From Sphingosinicella flava (GTDB taxonomy: Bacteria > Pseudomonadota > Alphaproteobacteria > Sphingomonadales > Sphingomonadaceae), in assembly GCF_016025255.1 (NCBI RefSeq), contig NZ_CP065592.1:1995122-2059121 (forward strand): a DNA stretch of 64,000 nt, in the 5' to 3' direction. This document shows positions 28,464 to 38,018 of this stretch, piece after piece. A model generated the notes under the pieces. That model searched no databases. It was not told the DNA's origin and was given only the letters and a program-made list of their open reading frames with translations. Numbering within the stretch: the first letter of the stretch is position 1; each line of letters starts with the position of its first letter. The translations under genes and the position numbers were made by a program.

Positions 28464-28572
28464 GTCACTCCGGCGACAGCCGGAGTGACGGGCATGAATT
28501 AGGCTCCGGCGAAGGCCGAAGCCCAGCGGCGCGGGTTCCTGAGCCTGTTCCCCGGCTTCCCCCGGGGAACAG
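28464..28572. repeat. Class A-like hairpin cluster between convergent genes
   Basis: Two perfect 11-base hairpins: GTCACTCCGGC / GCCGGAGTGAC (28464-28489, loop GACA), and CTGTTCCCCGG / CCGGGGAACAG (28545-28572). Between them lies a GGCTCCGGCGAAGGCC segment resembling other class A arms. It lies between the M16 peptidase gene and purK. Confidence 0.75.
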
Positions 28573-28581
28573 TAAGCGCTA

Positions 28582-29649
28582 TCAGCGGAAGAGCCGGGTG
28601 ACGTGGCCCATCTTGCGGCCGGCGCGGCCTTCGCCTTTGCCATAAAGATGAAGATGCGCGGCAGGATCGGACAGGATGTCCGGCCATGTGTCGGCGTCGG
28701 CGCCGATCAAATTGGTCATTTCGACCTTTGGCGCGGTGAGTGTTGTGGCGCCAAGCGGCAGGCCGCAAATCGCCCTGATGTGATTTTCGAATTGCGACGT
28801 TGCCGCCCCCTCGATCGTCCAATGGCCGCTATTGTGGACGCGCGGCGCCATTTCGTTGAACACCGGGCCATCGGCGGACGCGAAGAATTCCAGCGTCAGC
28901 ACGCCGACATAATCGAGCGCGTCGGCGACCTTGATCGCGAGGTCCGCGGCTTCCGCGATGGCCGGGGCAAGGTCGATGCCCGCCGGAGCTTCCGACCGGT
29001 CGAGGATGCCGCCGATATGCGTGTTGCGCGGCGCATCCCACAAGATCGTCTCACCGGAAGCGGCGCGGCAGAGCAGGATCGAAAATTCCGCATGAAAGGC
29101 GACAAACCGCTCCAGCACGGCGGGCGCGCCGCCGAGCGCTTCGATGGCGTCCTCGGCATCGGCCGGCGTGCGCAAGCGTGCCTGACCCTTGCCGTCATAG
29201 CCCATGCGCCGTGTCTTAAGGACGGCCGGAGTACCGATGCGATCGAGCGCGGCCTTCAGATCCTCCAGGCTGTCCACCGCCGCGAACGGAGCGGGCCGCC
29301 CGCCGAGCGAGACGGCGAATTCCTTTTCGGCAAGCCGGTCCTGGGCGATCTCCAACGCCCGGGGCGAAGGGTGAAGCCGCGCTCTCGCGGCAAGGGCGGC
29401 GAGCGGGGCCACAGGAATATTCTCGAATTCATACGTCACGACATCGACGCTGGCGGCGAAGCGGGCGAGCGCCGCCTCATCCTCATAAGCCCCTCGCGTG
29501 AAGAAAGCCGACACTTCGGCGGCCGGAGAATCAGCCTCGGGCGCGTAGATATGAACCTTATAGCCCAGCTGCGCCGCCGCCATTGCCAGCATCCGGCCGA
29601 GCTGGCCGCCGCCGATGATGCCGATGATGGAGCCGGGCGGGACGATCAC
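28582..29649 (-). CDS. purK: N5-carboxyaminoimidazole ribonucleotide synthase
   Basis: A 355-residue ATP-grasp enzyme. The opening [20 protein letters not shown] binds nucleotide; [13 protein letters not shown] is the grasp loop, and [18 protein letters not shown] is the PurK-specific metal site. Reaction: ATP and bicarbonate convert AIR to N5-CAIR in purine synthesis. The GTG at 29649 overlaps the purE stop by four bases, so the two genes are coupled, as usual for purEK. Confidence 0.94.
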   Translation of the reverse strand: MIVPPGSIIGIIGGGQLGRMLAMAAAQLGYKVHIYAPEADSPAAEVSAFFTRGAYEDEAALARFAASVDVVTYEFENIPVAPLAALAARARLHPSPRALEIAQDRLAEKEFAVSLGGRPAPFAAVDSLEDLKAALDRIGTPAVLKTRRMGYDGKGQARLRTPADAEDAIEALGGAPAVLERFVAFHAEFSILLCRAASGETILWDAPRNTHIGGILDRSEAPAGIDLAPAIAEAADLAIKVADALDYVGVLTLEFFASADGPVFNEMAPRVHNSGHWTIEGAATSQFENHIRAICGLPLGATTLTAPKVEMTNLIGADADTWPDILSDPAAHLHLYGKGEGRAGRKMGHVTRLFR

Positions 29650-30134
29650 TGCGGTCGTTCGGCCACTTTGTCGGTCTGTTCACGCCGCCAGGCGTCGAGC
29701 CGGCCGGCCAGCGCCGCGTCCGTGCCCGCGAGGATCGCGGCGGCGAGGAGGGCGGCGTTGACCGCCCCCGCCTTGCCGATGGCGAGCGTCCCGACCGGAA
29801 TGCCGGCGGGCATCTGGACGATGGAAAGTAGGCTGTCCATGCCGGACAAAGCCTTGGATTCCACGGGCACGCCGAGTACCGGCACGCGCGTCATCGCCGC
29901 GGCCATGCCGGGCAGGTGCGCCGCCCCGCCCGCGCCCGCGATGATCGCGCGCAGGCCGCGCTCCGCCGCGCTCTTGGCATAATCGTAGAGCCGGTCCGGC
30001 GTGCGGTGGGCGGAGACGATGCGGGTCTCGTGCGGCACCTCGAGCGTGTCCAGCGTCTCGGCGGCATGGCGCATCGTATCCCAATCGGACTGGCTGCCCA
30101 TGATGATGCCGATAAGCGGCGCTTCCTCTGCCAT
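29646..30134 (-). CDS. purE: N5-carboxyaminoimidazole ribonucleotide mutase
   Basis: A 162-residue class I Pur[10 protein letters not shown] binds substrate phosphate, SAHRTPDRL carries the catalytic His, and [15 protein letters not shown] is the conserved loop. Reaction: N5-CAIR to CAIR. The ATG at 30134 follows GGGGA; a longer frame would extend into repeat-derived sequence. It is the first gene of purEK, downstream of a class B repeat. Confidence 0.93.
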   Translation of the reverse strand: MAEEAPLIGIIMGSQSDWDTMRHAAETLDTLEVPHETRIVSAHRTPDRLYDYAKSAAERGLRAIIAGAGGAAHLPGMAAAMTRVPVLGVPVESKALSGMDSLLSIVQMPAGIPVGTLAIGKAGAVNAALLAAAILAGTDAALAGRLDAWRREQTDKVAERPQ

Positions 30135-30198
30135 TCCCCGTCTTCCCTTGTCCGGCGAAGCGGCACGTCTAGCGGGGGAGAGGGGCGGGTGCAATTAC

Positions 30199-30320
30199 TA
30201 AGCCCTCCCCTTCGATGGGGAGGGGTTGGGGTGGGGTGATGCTTCCGGAAAGATCGCGATCTACGTCGTAGATCACCCCCACCCAGCCTCCCCCATCAAG
30301 GGAGGGGTGTTGGGGGCTTA
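30199..30320. repeat. Class B inverted repeat, copy 1
   Basis: Outer ends TAAGCCC and GGGCTTA. GC-rich arms (CCCTCCCC...GGGGAGGGG, then the reverse on the right) enclose TTCCGGAA and the palindrome GATCTACGTCGTAGATC, followed by ACCCC. The right end forms the stop codon of gpmA. It lies between gpmA and purE, both on the minus strand. Confidence 0.85.
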
Positions 30321-31004
30321 TCTATCCTTCAGATAATAGCGATCGGTGGCGTTTAGCCCCTCGTCCAGCTCATAGACGATCGGCTGACCCGTCGGGATTT
30401 CGAGGCCGGTAATCTCAGCATCGGAAATGCCGGAGAGATGCTTCACCAGCGCGCGGAGCGAATTGCCGTGGGCGGAGATGAGGACGCGATTTCCGGCCTT
30501 CAGCGCCGGGGCGATCCGCTCTTCCCAATAAGGCAGAACGCGGGCGATGGTGTCTTTCAAGCTCTCCGTTTTCGGAATGGCGATGCCCTTGTAACGCCGG
30601 TCGTTGGTGAGATCGAAGCCGCCGCCCGTCTCCATCGCCGGCGGCGGAATGTCGAAGGAGCGGCGCCAGATATGCACCTGTTCGTCGCCATGCTTGGCCG
30701 CCGTCTCGGCTTTGTCGAGGCCGGTGAGTCCGCCATAATGGCGCTCGTTCAACCGCCAATGCTTTTCGACCGGCAGCCAGAGGCGGCCCATATGTTCGAG
30801 CGCCAGGTGCAGCGTTTTGATCGCCCGGGTTTGAAGACTGGTGAAGCAGAGATCGAAATCGAGCCCCTTGGCGGCCATCAATTCGCCTGCGGCCCGGGCC
30901 TCGGCAGCTCCCTGTTCGGTCAGGTCCACGTCCCACCAGCCGGTGAAGCGGTTTTCCAGGTTCCAGGCGGACTGGCCGTGGCGGATGAGAACGAGCGTCG
31001 GCAT
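30318..31004 (-). CDS. gpmA: 2,3-bisphosphoglycerate-dependent phosphoglycerate mutase
   Basis: A 228-residue enzyme. [10 protein letters not shown] with catalytic His 9, [29 protein letters not shown] with the acid/base Glu, and [14 protein letters not shown] with the second catalytic His are all present. Reaction: 3-phosphoglycerate to 2-phosphoglycerate in glycolysis. Its ATG shares one base with the upstream peptidase stop (TAATG), so it closes a three-gene operon with a lipoprotein and an M14 peptidase. Confidence 0.95.
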   Translation of the reverse strand: MPTLVLIRHGQSAWNLENRFTGWWDVDLTEQGAAEARAAGELMAAKGLDFDLCFTSLQTRAIKTLHLALEHMGRLWLPVEKHWRLNERHYGGLTGLDKAETAAKHGDEQVHIWRRSFDIPPPAMETGGGFDLTNDRRYKGIAIPKTESLKDTIARVLPYWEERIAPALKAGNRVLISAHGNSLRALVKHLSGISDAEITGLEIPTGQPIVYELDEGLNATDRYYLKDR

Positions 31005-32137
31005 TATTTCTTCCGCGCTTCCAGATCGGGCAGAATGGCGTGGAGGGCATCGAGACAGCTCTTCGCCAGCGCACGGCTCCTGCCAGTAGACCAACCGTAA
31101 TCCGGGTCGGGCAGGTCGCCATTGTCCTTGAACGGCATTTCCAGCGTCATCGATACCGCACCGTAGCGTTCGGCGAGCTGGGCGGTGGACATGGACAGGT
31201 TCGCCTTGCCGGGCGCCGCGATCTCATAGCCCTTTTCGGTCTGGAAATCGGGAGACAGAACGACCAGCTTCTCGGCGAACCGATCAAACAGCGCCTGCTG
31301 ATCCTTCTTCCAGGACGGAATGCCTTCGAACCCGGCGAGAAAGTTGGCGGCGATGGCTTCGTCGCCATGGACGTCCATCGCGAAATCGACGCCGGTCTTG
31401 TCCATCTCCTCCCGGACATAGAGCACTTCCGGGCTGCGCTCGGCGCTCGGGTCGTGCCATTCGCGGTTCAAATTGACGCCCGCCGCATTGGTGCGCAGAT
31501 GTCCGCGCCGCGACCCGTCCGGATTCATGTTCGGCACGATATGGAAGGTCGCTTTTTCGCGCAGCCGCCGCGTCACCGGATCGGAATCGTCGAGCAGCTT
31601 TTCGAGCGCGCCTTCCATCCACCATTCCGCCATCGTCTCGCCGGGATGCTGGCGCGCATAGAGCCACACCTGCAGCGGGCCTCCGGCGAGCTTCAGATAA
31701 TCGAGCTCCTGCCCATCCAGCGTCTGGCCGAGCGAGCGATGCGCGATATCGGGATGCTCGGCGGCCTCGGCGATCAGATCGTGGTGCCGCTCCATCGTAT
31801 AGGGCGCGAAATAGGCGACCCACAGGCTGTTCGCGTCCGGCGTCACGCTTATGGTGAGGACGCCGTCCGCATAGCTCGTGTCGGCCAGCGCCCATTCCTC
31901 GCGATCATAGGAAATGCGCGCCTGATAGCCGTCCCACCCGTTGGGGTAGGCCGATCCTCCGCAATTCAGGATGCGCAATTCCACATCCTGCCCTTCCGCA
32001 TTGGAGACGCGGAAATAGAACCATTGGTAGAAATCGGACTGGTGATCCTTGACGATCTCCAGGTCCGCGCTCGTGCCGTCGATCCCGACGACGCGGATGT
32101 TGCCGCCGTCGAAGGCGCTCGAAATGGATAGGGTCAT
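31004..32137 (-). CDS. M14 family zinc carboxypeptidase, cytosolic (CCP/Nna1-like)
   Basis: A 377-residue protein. The N-terminal beta domain (about 1-115, beginning [11 protein letters not shown]) is of the kind preceding cytosolic carboxypeptidases. The catalytic domain follows: [12 protein letters not shown] gives zinc ligands His and Glu, [17 protein letters not shown] and GVNLNREW bind substrate carboxylate, DVHGDE gives the third zinc ligand, and TLEMPF gives the catalytic Glu. No signal peptide. Eukaryotic relatives trim polyglutamate tails; the bacterial substrate is unknown. Overlaps of 4 bases upstream and 1 base downstream tie it to its neighbours. Confidence 0.85.
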   Translation of the reverse strand: MTLSISSAFDGGNIRVVGIDGTSADLEIVKDHQSDFYQWFYFRVSNAEGQDVELRILNCGGSAYPNGWDGYQARISYDREEWALADTSYADGVLTISVTPDANSLWVAYFAPYTMERHHDLIAEAAEHPDIAHRSLGQTLDGQELDYLKLAGGPLQVWLYARQHPGETMAEWWMEGALEKLLDDSDPVTRRLREKATFHIVPNMNPDGSRRGHLRTNAAGVNLNREWHDPSAERSPEVLYVREEMDKTGVDFAMDVHGDEAIAANFLAGFEGIPSWKKDQQALFDRFAEKLVVLSPDFQTEKGYEIAAPGKANLSMSTAQLAERYGAVSMTLEMPFKDNGDLPDPDYGWSTGRSRALAKSCLDALHAILPDLEARKK

Positions 32138-32739
32138 GGCACGCTGATAGTGCGACCCGACTCTCCGGGGAAGTCCCGAAACAGCGCATCGGCGAGCTTT
32201 TCGACCGCGACGGTGCGCTGGGCGAGCGGCGCGTCCGCGCGCGCCTCCGTCGATGCGCGGCCTTCCCAGAATACCTCGCCATTCGACCGCCGCTTGATGC
32301 GGACCTCGAGCTCGGTGCCAACGATCTCGCGCGACCGGCTGCGGCCGACCGGCACGTCGACGCCGACACCCACGCCGACGCCGCTGCGGTAACCGCCCGT
32401 CGATCCGCCGATGCCGATGCTGATCGGCGAGCGGCGGGCGAGCGCCTCGCGGCTGCCCTGCTCGACGTCGATCATCGCGACCTGTTCCGACTGGCCGTTC
32501 GGCACCACCGTCCAGCCGAGCCGTGTGAGCTGCCGGGCGACCGCGTCGGCATAAGCGCGGAATTCGAGCCCGTTCTGATCGGCCGGATCGAACGCCTCGA
32601 CCGCGATTTGCCCGCGCGCGATGGGCTGGCCCAGGTGGAAGCGCGCCACCTGGGACGGCGCCTCGCGCTCGGTGGTGGCGCAAGCGGTGAGGGCGAGGGC
32701 GGAGGCGGCAACCGCCAAGCGCAGGAAAACAGCTTTCAT
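32134..32739 (-). CDS. DUF4136-like lipoprotein
   Basis: A 201-residue exported protein with lipobox LTAC and Cys 20. The remainder looks like DUF4136: a VEAFDPADQNGLEFRAYADAVARQL segment, a central Gly/Val repeat (IGIGGSTGGYRSGVGVGVGVDVPVG), and TELEVRIKRRSNGEVFWEGRAS followed by a helix. Function of the family is unknown; members are envelope lipoproteins. It is first in the operon with the M14 peptidase and gpmA and divergent from galE. Confidence 0.72.
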   Translation of the reverse strand: MKAVFLRLAVAASALALTACATTEREAPSQVARFHLGQPIARGQIAVEAFDPADQNGLEFRAYADAVARQLTRLGWTVVPNGQSEQVAMIDVEQGSREALARRSPISIGIGGSTGGYRSGVGVGVGVDVPVGRSRSREIVGTELEVRIKRRSNGEVFWEGRASTEARADAPLAQRTVAVEKLADALFRDFPGESGRTISVP

Positions 32740-32833
32740 GCCGGGAACTCTCCATTATGTGCGGTCGTATTGACGCTGAAACGAACCCGGTGCCTTTTCG
32801 CTGCATCGGATACGATCATCAAGGGAGAGAAGA

Positions 32834-33841
32834 ATGACGACGCCGAAGATTCCGGTGCTGGTGACGGGCGGCGCGGGCTATATCGGAAGCCATGCGGTGC
32901 TGGCCCTGCTCGACGCCGGTTGGCCGGTGGCGGTGATCGACAATCTGACGACCGGCTTCCGCTGGGCCATTCCGGAAGGCGTCGCTTTCTACCAGGGCGA
33001 CATTGCGGACCAGGAGTTGGTGGCGCGGATCATCCAAGAGCAAGGCATCAAGGCGATCATGCATTTCGCCGGATCGGTCGTCGTTCCGGAATCGGTCGAA
33101 AACCCGCTCAAATATTACGAGAACAATACGGTGAAGAGCCGCGCCCTGATCGAGAGCGCGGTGAAGGGCGGCGTGCCGCACATCATCTTCTCCTCGACCG
33201 CCGCGACCTACGGTACGCCCGAGCAGGTGCCGGTCACTGAGGACATGCGCACCCAGCCGATCAACCCTTATGGCTGGTCGAAGCTGATGACCGAACGCAT
33301 GCTGGCCGATGTCGCCTTCGCGCATCCGATCAACTATTGCGCGCTCCGCTATTTCAACGTCGCCGGTGCCGACCCAGAGGGGCGCTCGGGCCAATCGACG
33401 GCGGGCGCCACGCACCTCATCAAGGTGGCGGTGGAAGCGGCGACGGGCAAGCGCGGCCATGTCTCGGTCTTCGGCACCGATTACGACACGCCGGACGGCA
33501 CCGGCATCCGCGACTATATCCATGTCAGCGACCTCGCCGCCGCCCATGTCCACGCCCTCGAGAAGCTGATCGAGGAGCCGGAAAAGAGCCACATCATGAA
33601 TTGCGGCTACAGCCGTGGCTTCTCCGTGCTTGAAGTGCTCGATGCGGTCGACCGCGTCACCAACATGACGATCGCGCGGCGGATGGAGCCGCGCCGCGCG
33701 GGTGATCCGGGCGAGCTCGTCTCCGATAATCGAACGATCCTCGCGACTCTTCCTTGGCGGCCCCAGCGCGACCAACTGGACGTCATCGTGCAGGATGCCC
33801 TCGCCTGGGAGCGCAAGCTCGCCGAGCGGCAGGGCGCTTGA
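32834..33841 (+). CDS. galE: UDP-glucose 4-epimerase
   Basis: A 335-residue extended SDR. TGGAGYIGSH binds NAD near residue 11, catalytic Ser and Thr lie in FSSTAATYG, and Tyr-Lys in YGWSK near 148. YFNVAGADPEG and the DYIHVSDLA motif are GalE-specific. Reaction: interconversion of UDP-glucose and UDP-galactose for envelope polysaccharide. A good GGGAGAGAAG ribosome site precedes the ATG. A terminator follows before rpmJ. Confidence 0.94.
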   Translation: MTTPKIPVLVTGGAGYIGSHAVLALLDAGWPVAVIDNLTTGFRWAIPEGVAFYQGDIADQELVARIIQEQGIKAIMHFAGSVVVPESVENPLKYYENNTVKSRALIESAVKGGVPHIIFSSTAATYGTPEQVPVTEDMRTQPINPYGWSKLMTERMLADVAFAHPINYCALRYFNVAGADPEGRSGQSTAGATHLIKVAVEAATGKRGHVSVFGTDYDTPDGTGIRDYIHVSDLAAAHVHALEKLIEEPEKSHIMNCGYSRGFSVLEVLDAVDRVTNMTIARRMEPRRAGDPGELVSDNRTILATLPWRPQRDQLDVIVQDALAWERKLAERQGA

Positions 33842-33845
33842 CTTG

Positions 33846-33881
33846 GAAGGCGCCTCTCCGTAGGGGAGCGCCTTCAATTTT
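33846..33881 (+). terminator. Terminator after galE
   Basis: Stem GAAGGCG / CGCCTTC (33846-33852 and 33869-33875) extended inward by imperfect CCTCTCC/GGGGAG pairing, followed by AATTTT. It starts 4 bases after the galE stop. Confidence 0.65.
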
Positions 33882-33916
33882 CCAGTAATTCAGAATCGAA
33901 AGACAGGCTTAAGGCC

Positions 33917-34042
33917 ATGAAGATCCGCAATTCCTTGAAGTCCCTGAAGTCGCGCCATCGTGACTGCCGCGTGATCCGCCGCCGGGGCCGCACCTACGTC
34001 ATCAACAAGACGAATCGCCGCTTCAAGGCGCGCCAGGGTTAA
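33917..34042 (+). CDS. rpmJ: 50S ribosomal protein L36
   Basis: A 41-residue basic protein, [20 protein letters not shown] then [21 protein letters not shown]. This is the longer, zinc-free L36 form usual in alphaproteobacteria; only one Cys remains. Role: structural protein of the large ribosomal subunit. AAGG precedes the ATG. A HAD hydrolase gene starts 7 bases after the stop. Confidence 0.93.
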   Translation: MKIRNSLKSLKSRHRDCRVIRRRGRTYVINKTNRRFKARQG

Positions 34043-34049
34043 CTCCCTA

Positions 34050-34658
34050 ATGGCGGTTAAGGCCGTCGTCTTCGACGTCGGCAACGTCCTCTACGGTTGG
34101 GATCCGGAAAGCTTCCTCGTCCGCCAGATCGCGGACGATGAGGCGCGCCTGCGCTTCATCGAGGATATTGATCTCTGGTCCTGGCACGATTCGCTGGACG
34201 GCGGCCGCGGCTTTCACGAGGCCGCCGCCGAACTCACCGAAAAATTCCCGGCTTATGCCGACCACATCGCCGCTTGGGGCGACCGCTTCGGCGAGACGAT
34301 CCAGGATCCGGTGCCGGGCGTCCACGAGATCGTCGAGGCCCTGGACGGCAAAGGCATCCCGCTCTTCGCCATCACCAATTTTTCCGCCGACTTCTGGGCG
34401 CCGTTCCGCAAACGGGAGGAAGCCTTCTTCCGCCGCTTCAAGGACGTCGTCGTGTCCGGCGAGGAAAAGCTGATGAAGCCCGATCCGGCCATCTACTTCC
34501 GCGCCCTCGACCGCTTCGGCCTGAAGCCGGACGACGCTCTCTTCATCGACGACCGCATCATCAATGTCGAAGGCGCTAAGGCCGTCGGCATGAAGGCGCA
34601 CCTCTTCACGGACGCCGCCGACCTCCGCGCCTGGCTGGAGGCCGAAGAGCTGCTCTGA
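34050..34658 (+). CDS. HAD family hydrolase (YihX-like)
   Basis: A 202-residue haloacid-dehalogenase superfamily protein. Motif I, VVFDVGNVLYGW, has the nucleophile Asp 9, with Gly replacing the second Asp as in YihX-type members; motif II Thr lies in AITNFS, motif III Lys in KPDPAIY, and motif IV in LFIDDR. The likely reaction is dephosphorylation of a small sugar phosphate. It follows rpmJ closely and precedes a histidine phosphatase gene. Confidence 0.82.
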   Translation: MAVKAVVFDVGNVLYGWDPESFLVRQIADDEARLRFIEDIDLWSWHDSLDGGRGFHEAAAELTEKFPAYADHIAAWGDRFGETIQDPVPGVHEIVEALDGKGIPLFAITNFSADFWAPFRKREEAFFRRFKDVVVSGEEKLMKPDPAIYFRALDRFGLKPDDALFIDDRIINVEGAKAVGMKAHLFTDAADLRAWLEAEELL

Positions 34659-34689
34659 ACCTTTCTTGCCCTTCGCGCTTTCATTGCGC

Positions 34690-35454
34690 ATGCGGCAAAG
34701 ATGGCCTGAAAAATTGTGGATCGTCCGGCACGGGCAGAGCGCGGGCAACGTCGCGCGCGATGCCGCGCATGCGGCGGGCCTCGCCTCCATCGACATCGAC
34801 ATGCGCGATGTCGATGTGCCGCTAAGCGCGCTCGGGCAGCAGCAGGCCGACGCGCTCGGCCATTGGTTCGCCGCGCTCCCCGAGGAAGAACGGCCGGAGA
34901 TCGTCCTCGCTTCGCCCTATATCCGCGCCCGACAGACGGCCGAATCCATATGCCGTCTCGGCGGCATGGCGGGCGAGAAGACGGCGCCCGTCATCGACGA
35001 GCGCCTGCGCGAGCGCGAGTTCGGCATCTTCGATCAGCTCACCACTATGGGCATTCGCCAGAAATATCCGGAGCTCGCGCAGCACCGCATGCTGCTCGGC
35101 AAATTCTATCACCGCCCGCCCGGCGGTGAGAGCTGGGCCGACGTGATCCTGCGCCTGCGTAGCGCCATGGACACGATCAGCCTCCATTATGCCGACCGCC
35201 GCGTGCTGGTCGTCTGCCATCAGGTCGTGGTGCTGTGCCTGCGCTACATTCTCGAGGAGATGGACGAGGCGCGGATCCTCAGCATCGACAAGGAAGGCGA
35301 TGTGCTGAACTGCGGCATCTGCGAATATGATTTCCTGCCCGACGACGCGAAGATGTGCGTGCCCAAGCTCGTCCGCTATAATTTCGCGGCGCCCCTGATC
35401 GAGGAGCGGGCGCCGATCACCGCCGCGCCCGACGCGATGGTGGCAACGCGATGA
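34690..35454 (+). CDS. Histidine phosphatase family protein
   Basis: A 254-residue member of the phosphoglycerate mutase-like superfamily. WIVRHGQSAGN gives the catalytic His, SPYIRARQTAE the substrate Arg, EREFG the acid, and VCHQVVVLCLR the second His. The insert between helices suggests a substrate other than phosphoglycerate; it is not identified. ATG 34690 is chosen over TTG 34666. Its stop overlaps the next gene's ATG by four bases. Confidence 0.8.
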   Translation: MRQRWPEKLWIVRHGQSAGNVARDAAHAAGLASIDIDMRDVDVPLSALGQQQADALGHWFAALPEEERPEIVLASPYIRARQTAESICRLGGMAGEKTAPVIDERLREREFGIFDQLTTMGIRQKYPELAQHRMLLGKFYHRPPGGESWADVILRLRSAMDTISLHYADRRVLVVCHQVVVLCLRYILEEMDEARILSIDKEGDVLNCGICEYDFLPDDAKMCVPKLVRYNFAAPLIEERAPITAAPDAMVATR

Positions 35455-36326
35455 GCGAGCCCCAGACGCTCGACATCGACATCCTCCGCGCCCGTCCGCT
35501 TCCCCATCATCCCGAAGACGGCGACAAGGAAGAGCGCGGGCGATCCCTCTTCATCGCGGGGAGCCGCGAGGTGGCGGGTGCCGCCTTGCTCGCCGGAACG
35601 GCAGCGCTGCGGGCGGGCGCGGGCAAATTGCAGATCGCGACCGCACGCAGCATTGCCACCGGCCTGTCCCTTGCCATGCCGGAAGCGCGGGTCATTGCCT
35701 TCGAGGAAGACGAAGCGGGCTGCCTTGCCGCTGCTTCGGTCGAGAGGCTCGTAGACCTATGCGGCCATGTCGACGCCCTCGTCATCGGTCCGGGCATGGA
35801 GACTGGCGATGCGCTCGCCGCTTTGTTGGAGGCGGTGCTGGACAGCGGCGCGTCTTATCCCCTGATCCTCGACGCCGGGGCGTTGCACGTCCTGCCGCCG
35901 CTCGCCGCGAAGCTGCGGGCGCGCAAGGGCGGGACGGTGCTGCTGCCCCATAATGGGGAGATGGCGGCATTGCTCGAATGCGATTCGAACGATGTGGCCG
36001 CCGATCCGTTGGCCGCCGCCCGTCGGGCCGCCGGGCATTATGGCGCGGTGACGGTCGTGAAGGGGCAATGGAGCCATGTCGTGGCGCCGGATGGCGAAGC
36101 TTTTCGCTATCTCGGCGGTGGCGTGGGCCTTGCCACGTCCGGATCGGGCGACGTGCTTGCGGGCATCGCTGGCGGCGTCGCGGCGCGGGGCGCCGATGCG
36201 CTCACCGCTGCCTTGTGGAGCGTCTATCTCCACGGCGAGGCGGGACGCATCTTGACCCGCGACGTGGGCCGGGTCGGCTTCCTCGCGCGTGAGCTGCCGG
36301 ATTTGATCCCGAAATTGATGGAATAA
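35451..36326 (+). CDS. nnrD: ADP/ATP-dependent NAD(P)H-hydrate dehydratase
   Basis: A 291-residue ribokinase-fold enzyme corresponding to the C-terminal half of the fused Nnr protein. FIAGSREVAGAALLAGTAALRAGAGK near residue 33, IGPGMET, LPHNGEMAALL and GLATSGSGDVLAGIAGG near 228 are diagnostic. Reaction: repair of hydrated NAD(P)H. No epimerase domain is attached. It is the last gene of the rpmJ-HAD-phosphatase group, followed by a class A repeat. Confidence 0.88.
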   Translation: MSEPQTLDIDILRARPLPHHPEDGDKEERGRSLFIAGSREVAGAALLAGTAALRAGAGKLQIATARSIATGLSLAMPEARVIAFEEDEAGCLAAASVERLVDLCGHVDALVIGPGMETGDALAALLEAVLDSGASYPLILDAGALHVLPPLAAKLRARKGGTVLLPHNGEMAALLECDSNDVAADPLAAARRAAGHYGAVTVVKGQWSHVVAPDGEAFRYLGGGVGLATSGSGDVLAGIAGGVAARGADALTAALWSVYLHGEAGRILTRDVGRVGFLARELPDLIPKLME

Positions 36327-36328
36327 GC

Positions 36329-36398
36329 GTGTTCCTGCGAAAGCAGGAACCCAGTCCTTCCCCCCCGTGCCGCTGGGCTCCTGCCTTCGCAGGAGCAC
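36329..36398. repeat. Class A REP-like inverted repeat, copy 4
   Basis: Arms 36329-36354 and 36373-36398 with an 18-base spacer ending in GTGCCG, matching copy 1 (10428-10497) in length, arms and spacer end. It lies between convergent nnrD and pyk. Confidence 0.87.
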
Positions 36399-36405
36399 GA
36401 TAGGG

Positions 36406-37875
36406 CTAGGCCGACGCCTTCGCCCGATGCCGCTCCAGCTCATCCCCGACGAGCCGCACGACGTGCAGGATATTCGTCGATCCCGGCGTTCCGAACGGCA
36501 CGCCCGCCATCAGGATGATGCGCTCGCCGCCCTTGGCGAGGCTGTGGCGGAGCGCCATGCGCTTCGACTTGCCGACCATCTCCTCGAAGCTCGCCACATC
36601 CTTGGTATGCACCGCATGCGCCCCCCACAGCAAGCCGGAGCGGCGTGCGGTCTTGAGCGACGGGGTCAGCACCAGGATCGGCACCGCCGGGCGCTCGCGC
36701 GCCACGCGGCGGGCGGTGGAGCCGGAGGAAGTGAAACAGACGATTCCGGCAGCGCTCACCGTCTCGATCATATTGCGCGCCGCGCCCGCAATGGCGTCGG
36801 CGGTGGTGGGATCGGGCAGGGTCTCGGTGAAGTGAACCCGCGCGGCATAGCCGGGATCGGATTCGACGCTCGTCGCGATGCTGTTCATCATCGCCACTGC
36901 CTCGACCGGCCATTGGCCGCTTGCGCTTTCCGCCGACAGCATGATCGCGTCCGCGCCGTCATAGACCGCCGTCGCCACGTCCGACACTTCGGCCCGCGTC
37001 GGTGAGGGCGAGGTGATCATCGATTCCAGCATCTGCGTCGCGACCACCACCGGGCGGCCGAGGCGGCGGGCGCTCTCGACGATCCGTTTCTGGAGCGGCG
37101 GCACCTCATGCGGCGGCATTTCGACGCCGAGGTCGCCGCGCGCGACCATCACCGCGTCGGCGAGCTCCAATATGCCGTCCAGACGCTCGATGGCCGCGGG
37201 CTTCTCGATTTTGGCGAGCAGGGCGGCGCGGTCGCCGATCAGGCGCTTGGCCTCCGCCACATCCTCCGGCCGCTGCACGAAGCTGAGCGCGATCCAGTCG
37301 ACATGATGGTCGAGCGCGAAATGGAGATCCTTGCGGTCCTTGTCGGTCAGCGCGGCGAGCGGCAGCACCACGTCGGGAACGTTGAGGCCCTTGTTGTTCG
37401 AAATCGTGCCGGGCACCTCGACCATGGTTTCGATCCGCTCGGGATGGACGGAGGTGACGCGGAAGACGAGCTTGCCGTCGTCGACCAGCAGGCGCGTGCC
37501 CGGCTCTAGCGCCTCGAAAATCTCGCGATGGGGCAGGGTGACGCGGCTTGCATCGCCCGGCGTTTCGTCCCGGTCGAAGACGAAGGTCTGGCCCTTGGTC
37601 AGCTCCTCCTTGCCTCTCCCGAACTTGCCGACGCGCAGCTTCGGGCCTTGGAGATCGGCAAGGATCGTGGTCGGGCGGCCCAGCTCCTTCTCCAGCGCGC
37701 GGATGATCTGGATGCGTTGCGCATGGTCCTCATGCGTGCCATGGCTCATGTTGAGGCGGAAGGCGTCGGCGCCCGCTTCGGCCAGCTCCTTGATCCGGTC
37801 GTGCGTGTCGCTCGACGGGCCGAGGGTGGCGAGGATGCGGACCTTGCGGCTGCGCGGCACGAACTGGCTCAGCAT
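36406..37875 (-). CDS. pyk: Pyruvate kinase
   Basis: A 489-residue glycolytic enzyme. RILATLGPSSD, DAFRLNMSHG, ADLQGPKLRVG, then IALSFVQRPEDV, LAKIEKPAAIERLDGIL with the catalytic Lys, and ARGDLGVEMP are present, with the C-terminal domain from about 360. Reaction: phosphoenolpyruvate plus ADP to pyruvate plus ATP. ATG 37875 follows GGAG. It is divergent from gapR. Confidence 0.95.
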   Translation of the reverse strand: MLSQFVPRSRKVRILATLGPSSDTHDRIKELAEAGADAFRLNMSHGTHEDHAQRIQIIRALEKELGRPTTILADLQGPKLRVGKFGRGKEELTKGQTFVFDRDETPGDASRVTLPHREIFEALEPGTRLLVDDGKLVFRVTSVHPERIETMVEVPGTISNNKGLNVPDVVLPLAALTDKDRKDLHFALDHHVDWIALSFVQRPEDVAEAKRLIGDRAALLAKIEKPAAIERLDGILELADAVMVARGDLGVEMPPHEVPPLQKRIVESARRLGRPVVVATQMLESMITSPSPTRAEVSDVATAVYDGADAIMLSAESASGQWPVEAVAMMNSIATSVESDPGYAARVHFTETLPDPTTADAIAGAARNMIETVSAAGIVCFTSSGSTARRVARERPAVPILVLTPSLKTARRSGLLWGAHAVHTKDVASFEEMVGKSKRMALRHSLAKGGERIILMAGVPFGTPGSTNILHVVRLVGDELERHRAKASA

Positions 37876-37952
37876 GGATTCTCCGTTGGGCTTCGAAAGT
37901 GCGGAATAGCCACTCTGGCCTTCAGTTCAACCCGCATGTGCGAATGACCGGC

Positions 37953-37981
37953 TTGAGCAGGCCTTCCCAAGATTCTAGAGC
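37953..37981 (+). promoter_or_regulatory. Candidate promoter of gapR
   Basis: TTGAGC and TAGAGC with 17 bases between them. The -10 region TCTAGAGC partly matches the GCTANAWC form also seen at rpoZ. It lies 38 bases before the ATG. Confidence 0.35.
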
Positions 37982-38018
37982 CTGCCCGTCAAATCCTTAA
38001 GAATCGGGGCATCTGAAC

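Noticed and set aside
30199..30320. Class B repeat considered as a CRISPR repeat or insertion-sequence end
   Set aside because: There are no regularly spaced spacers, no transposase gene and no target duplications; the copies are dispersed single elements.
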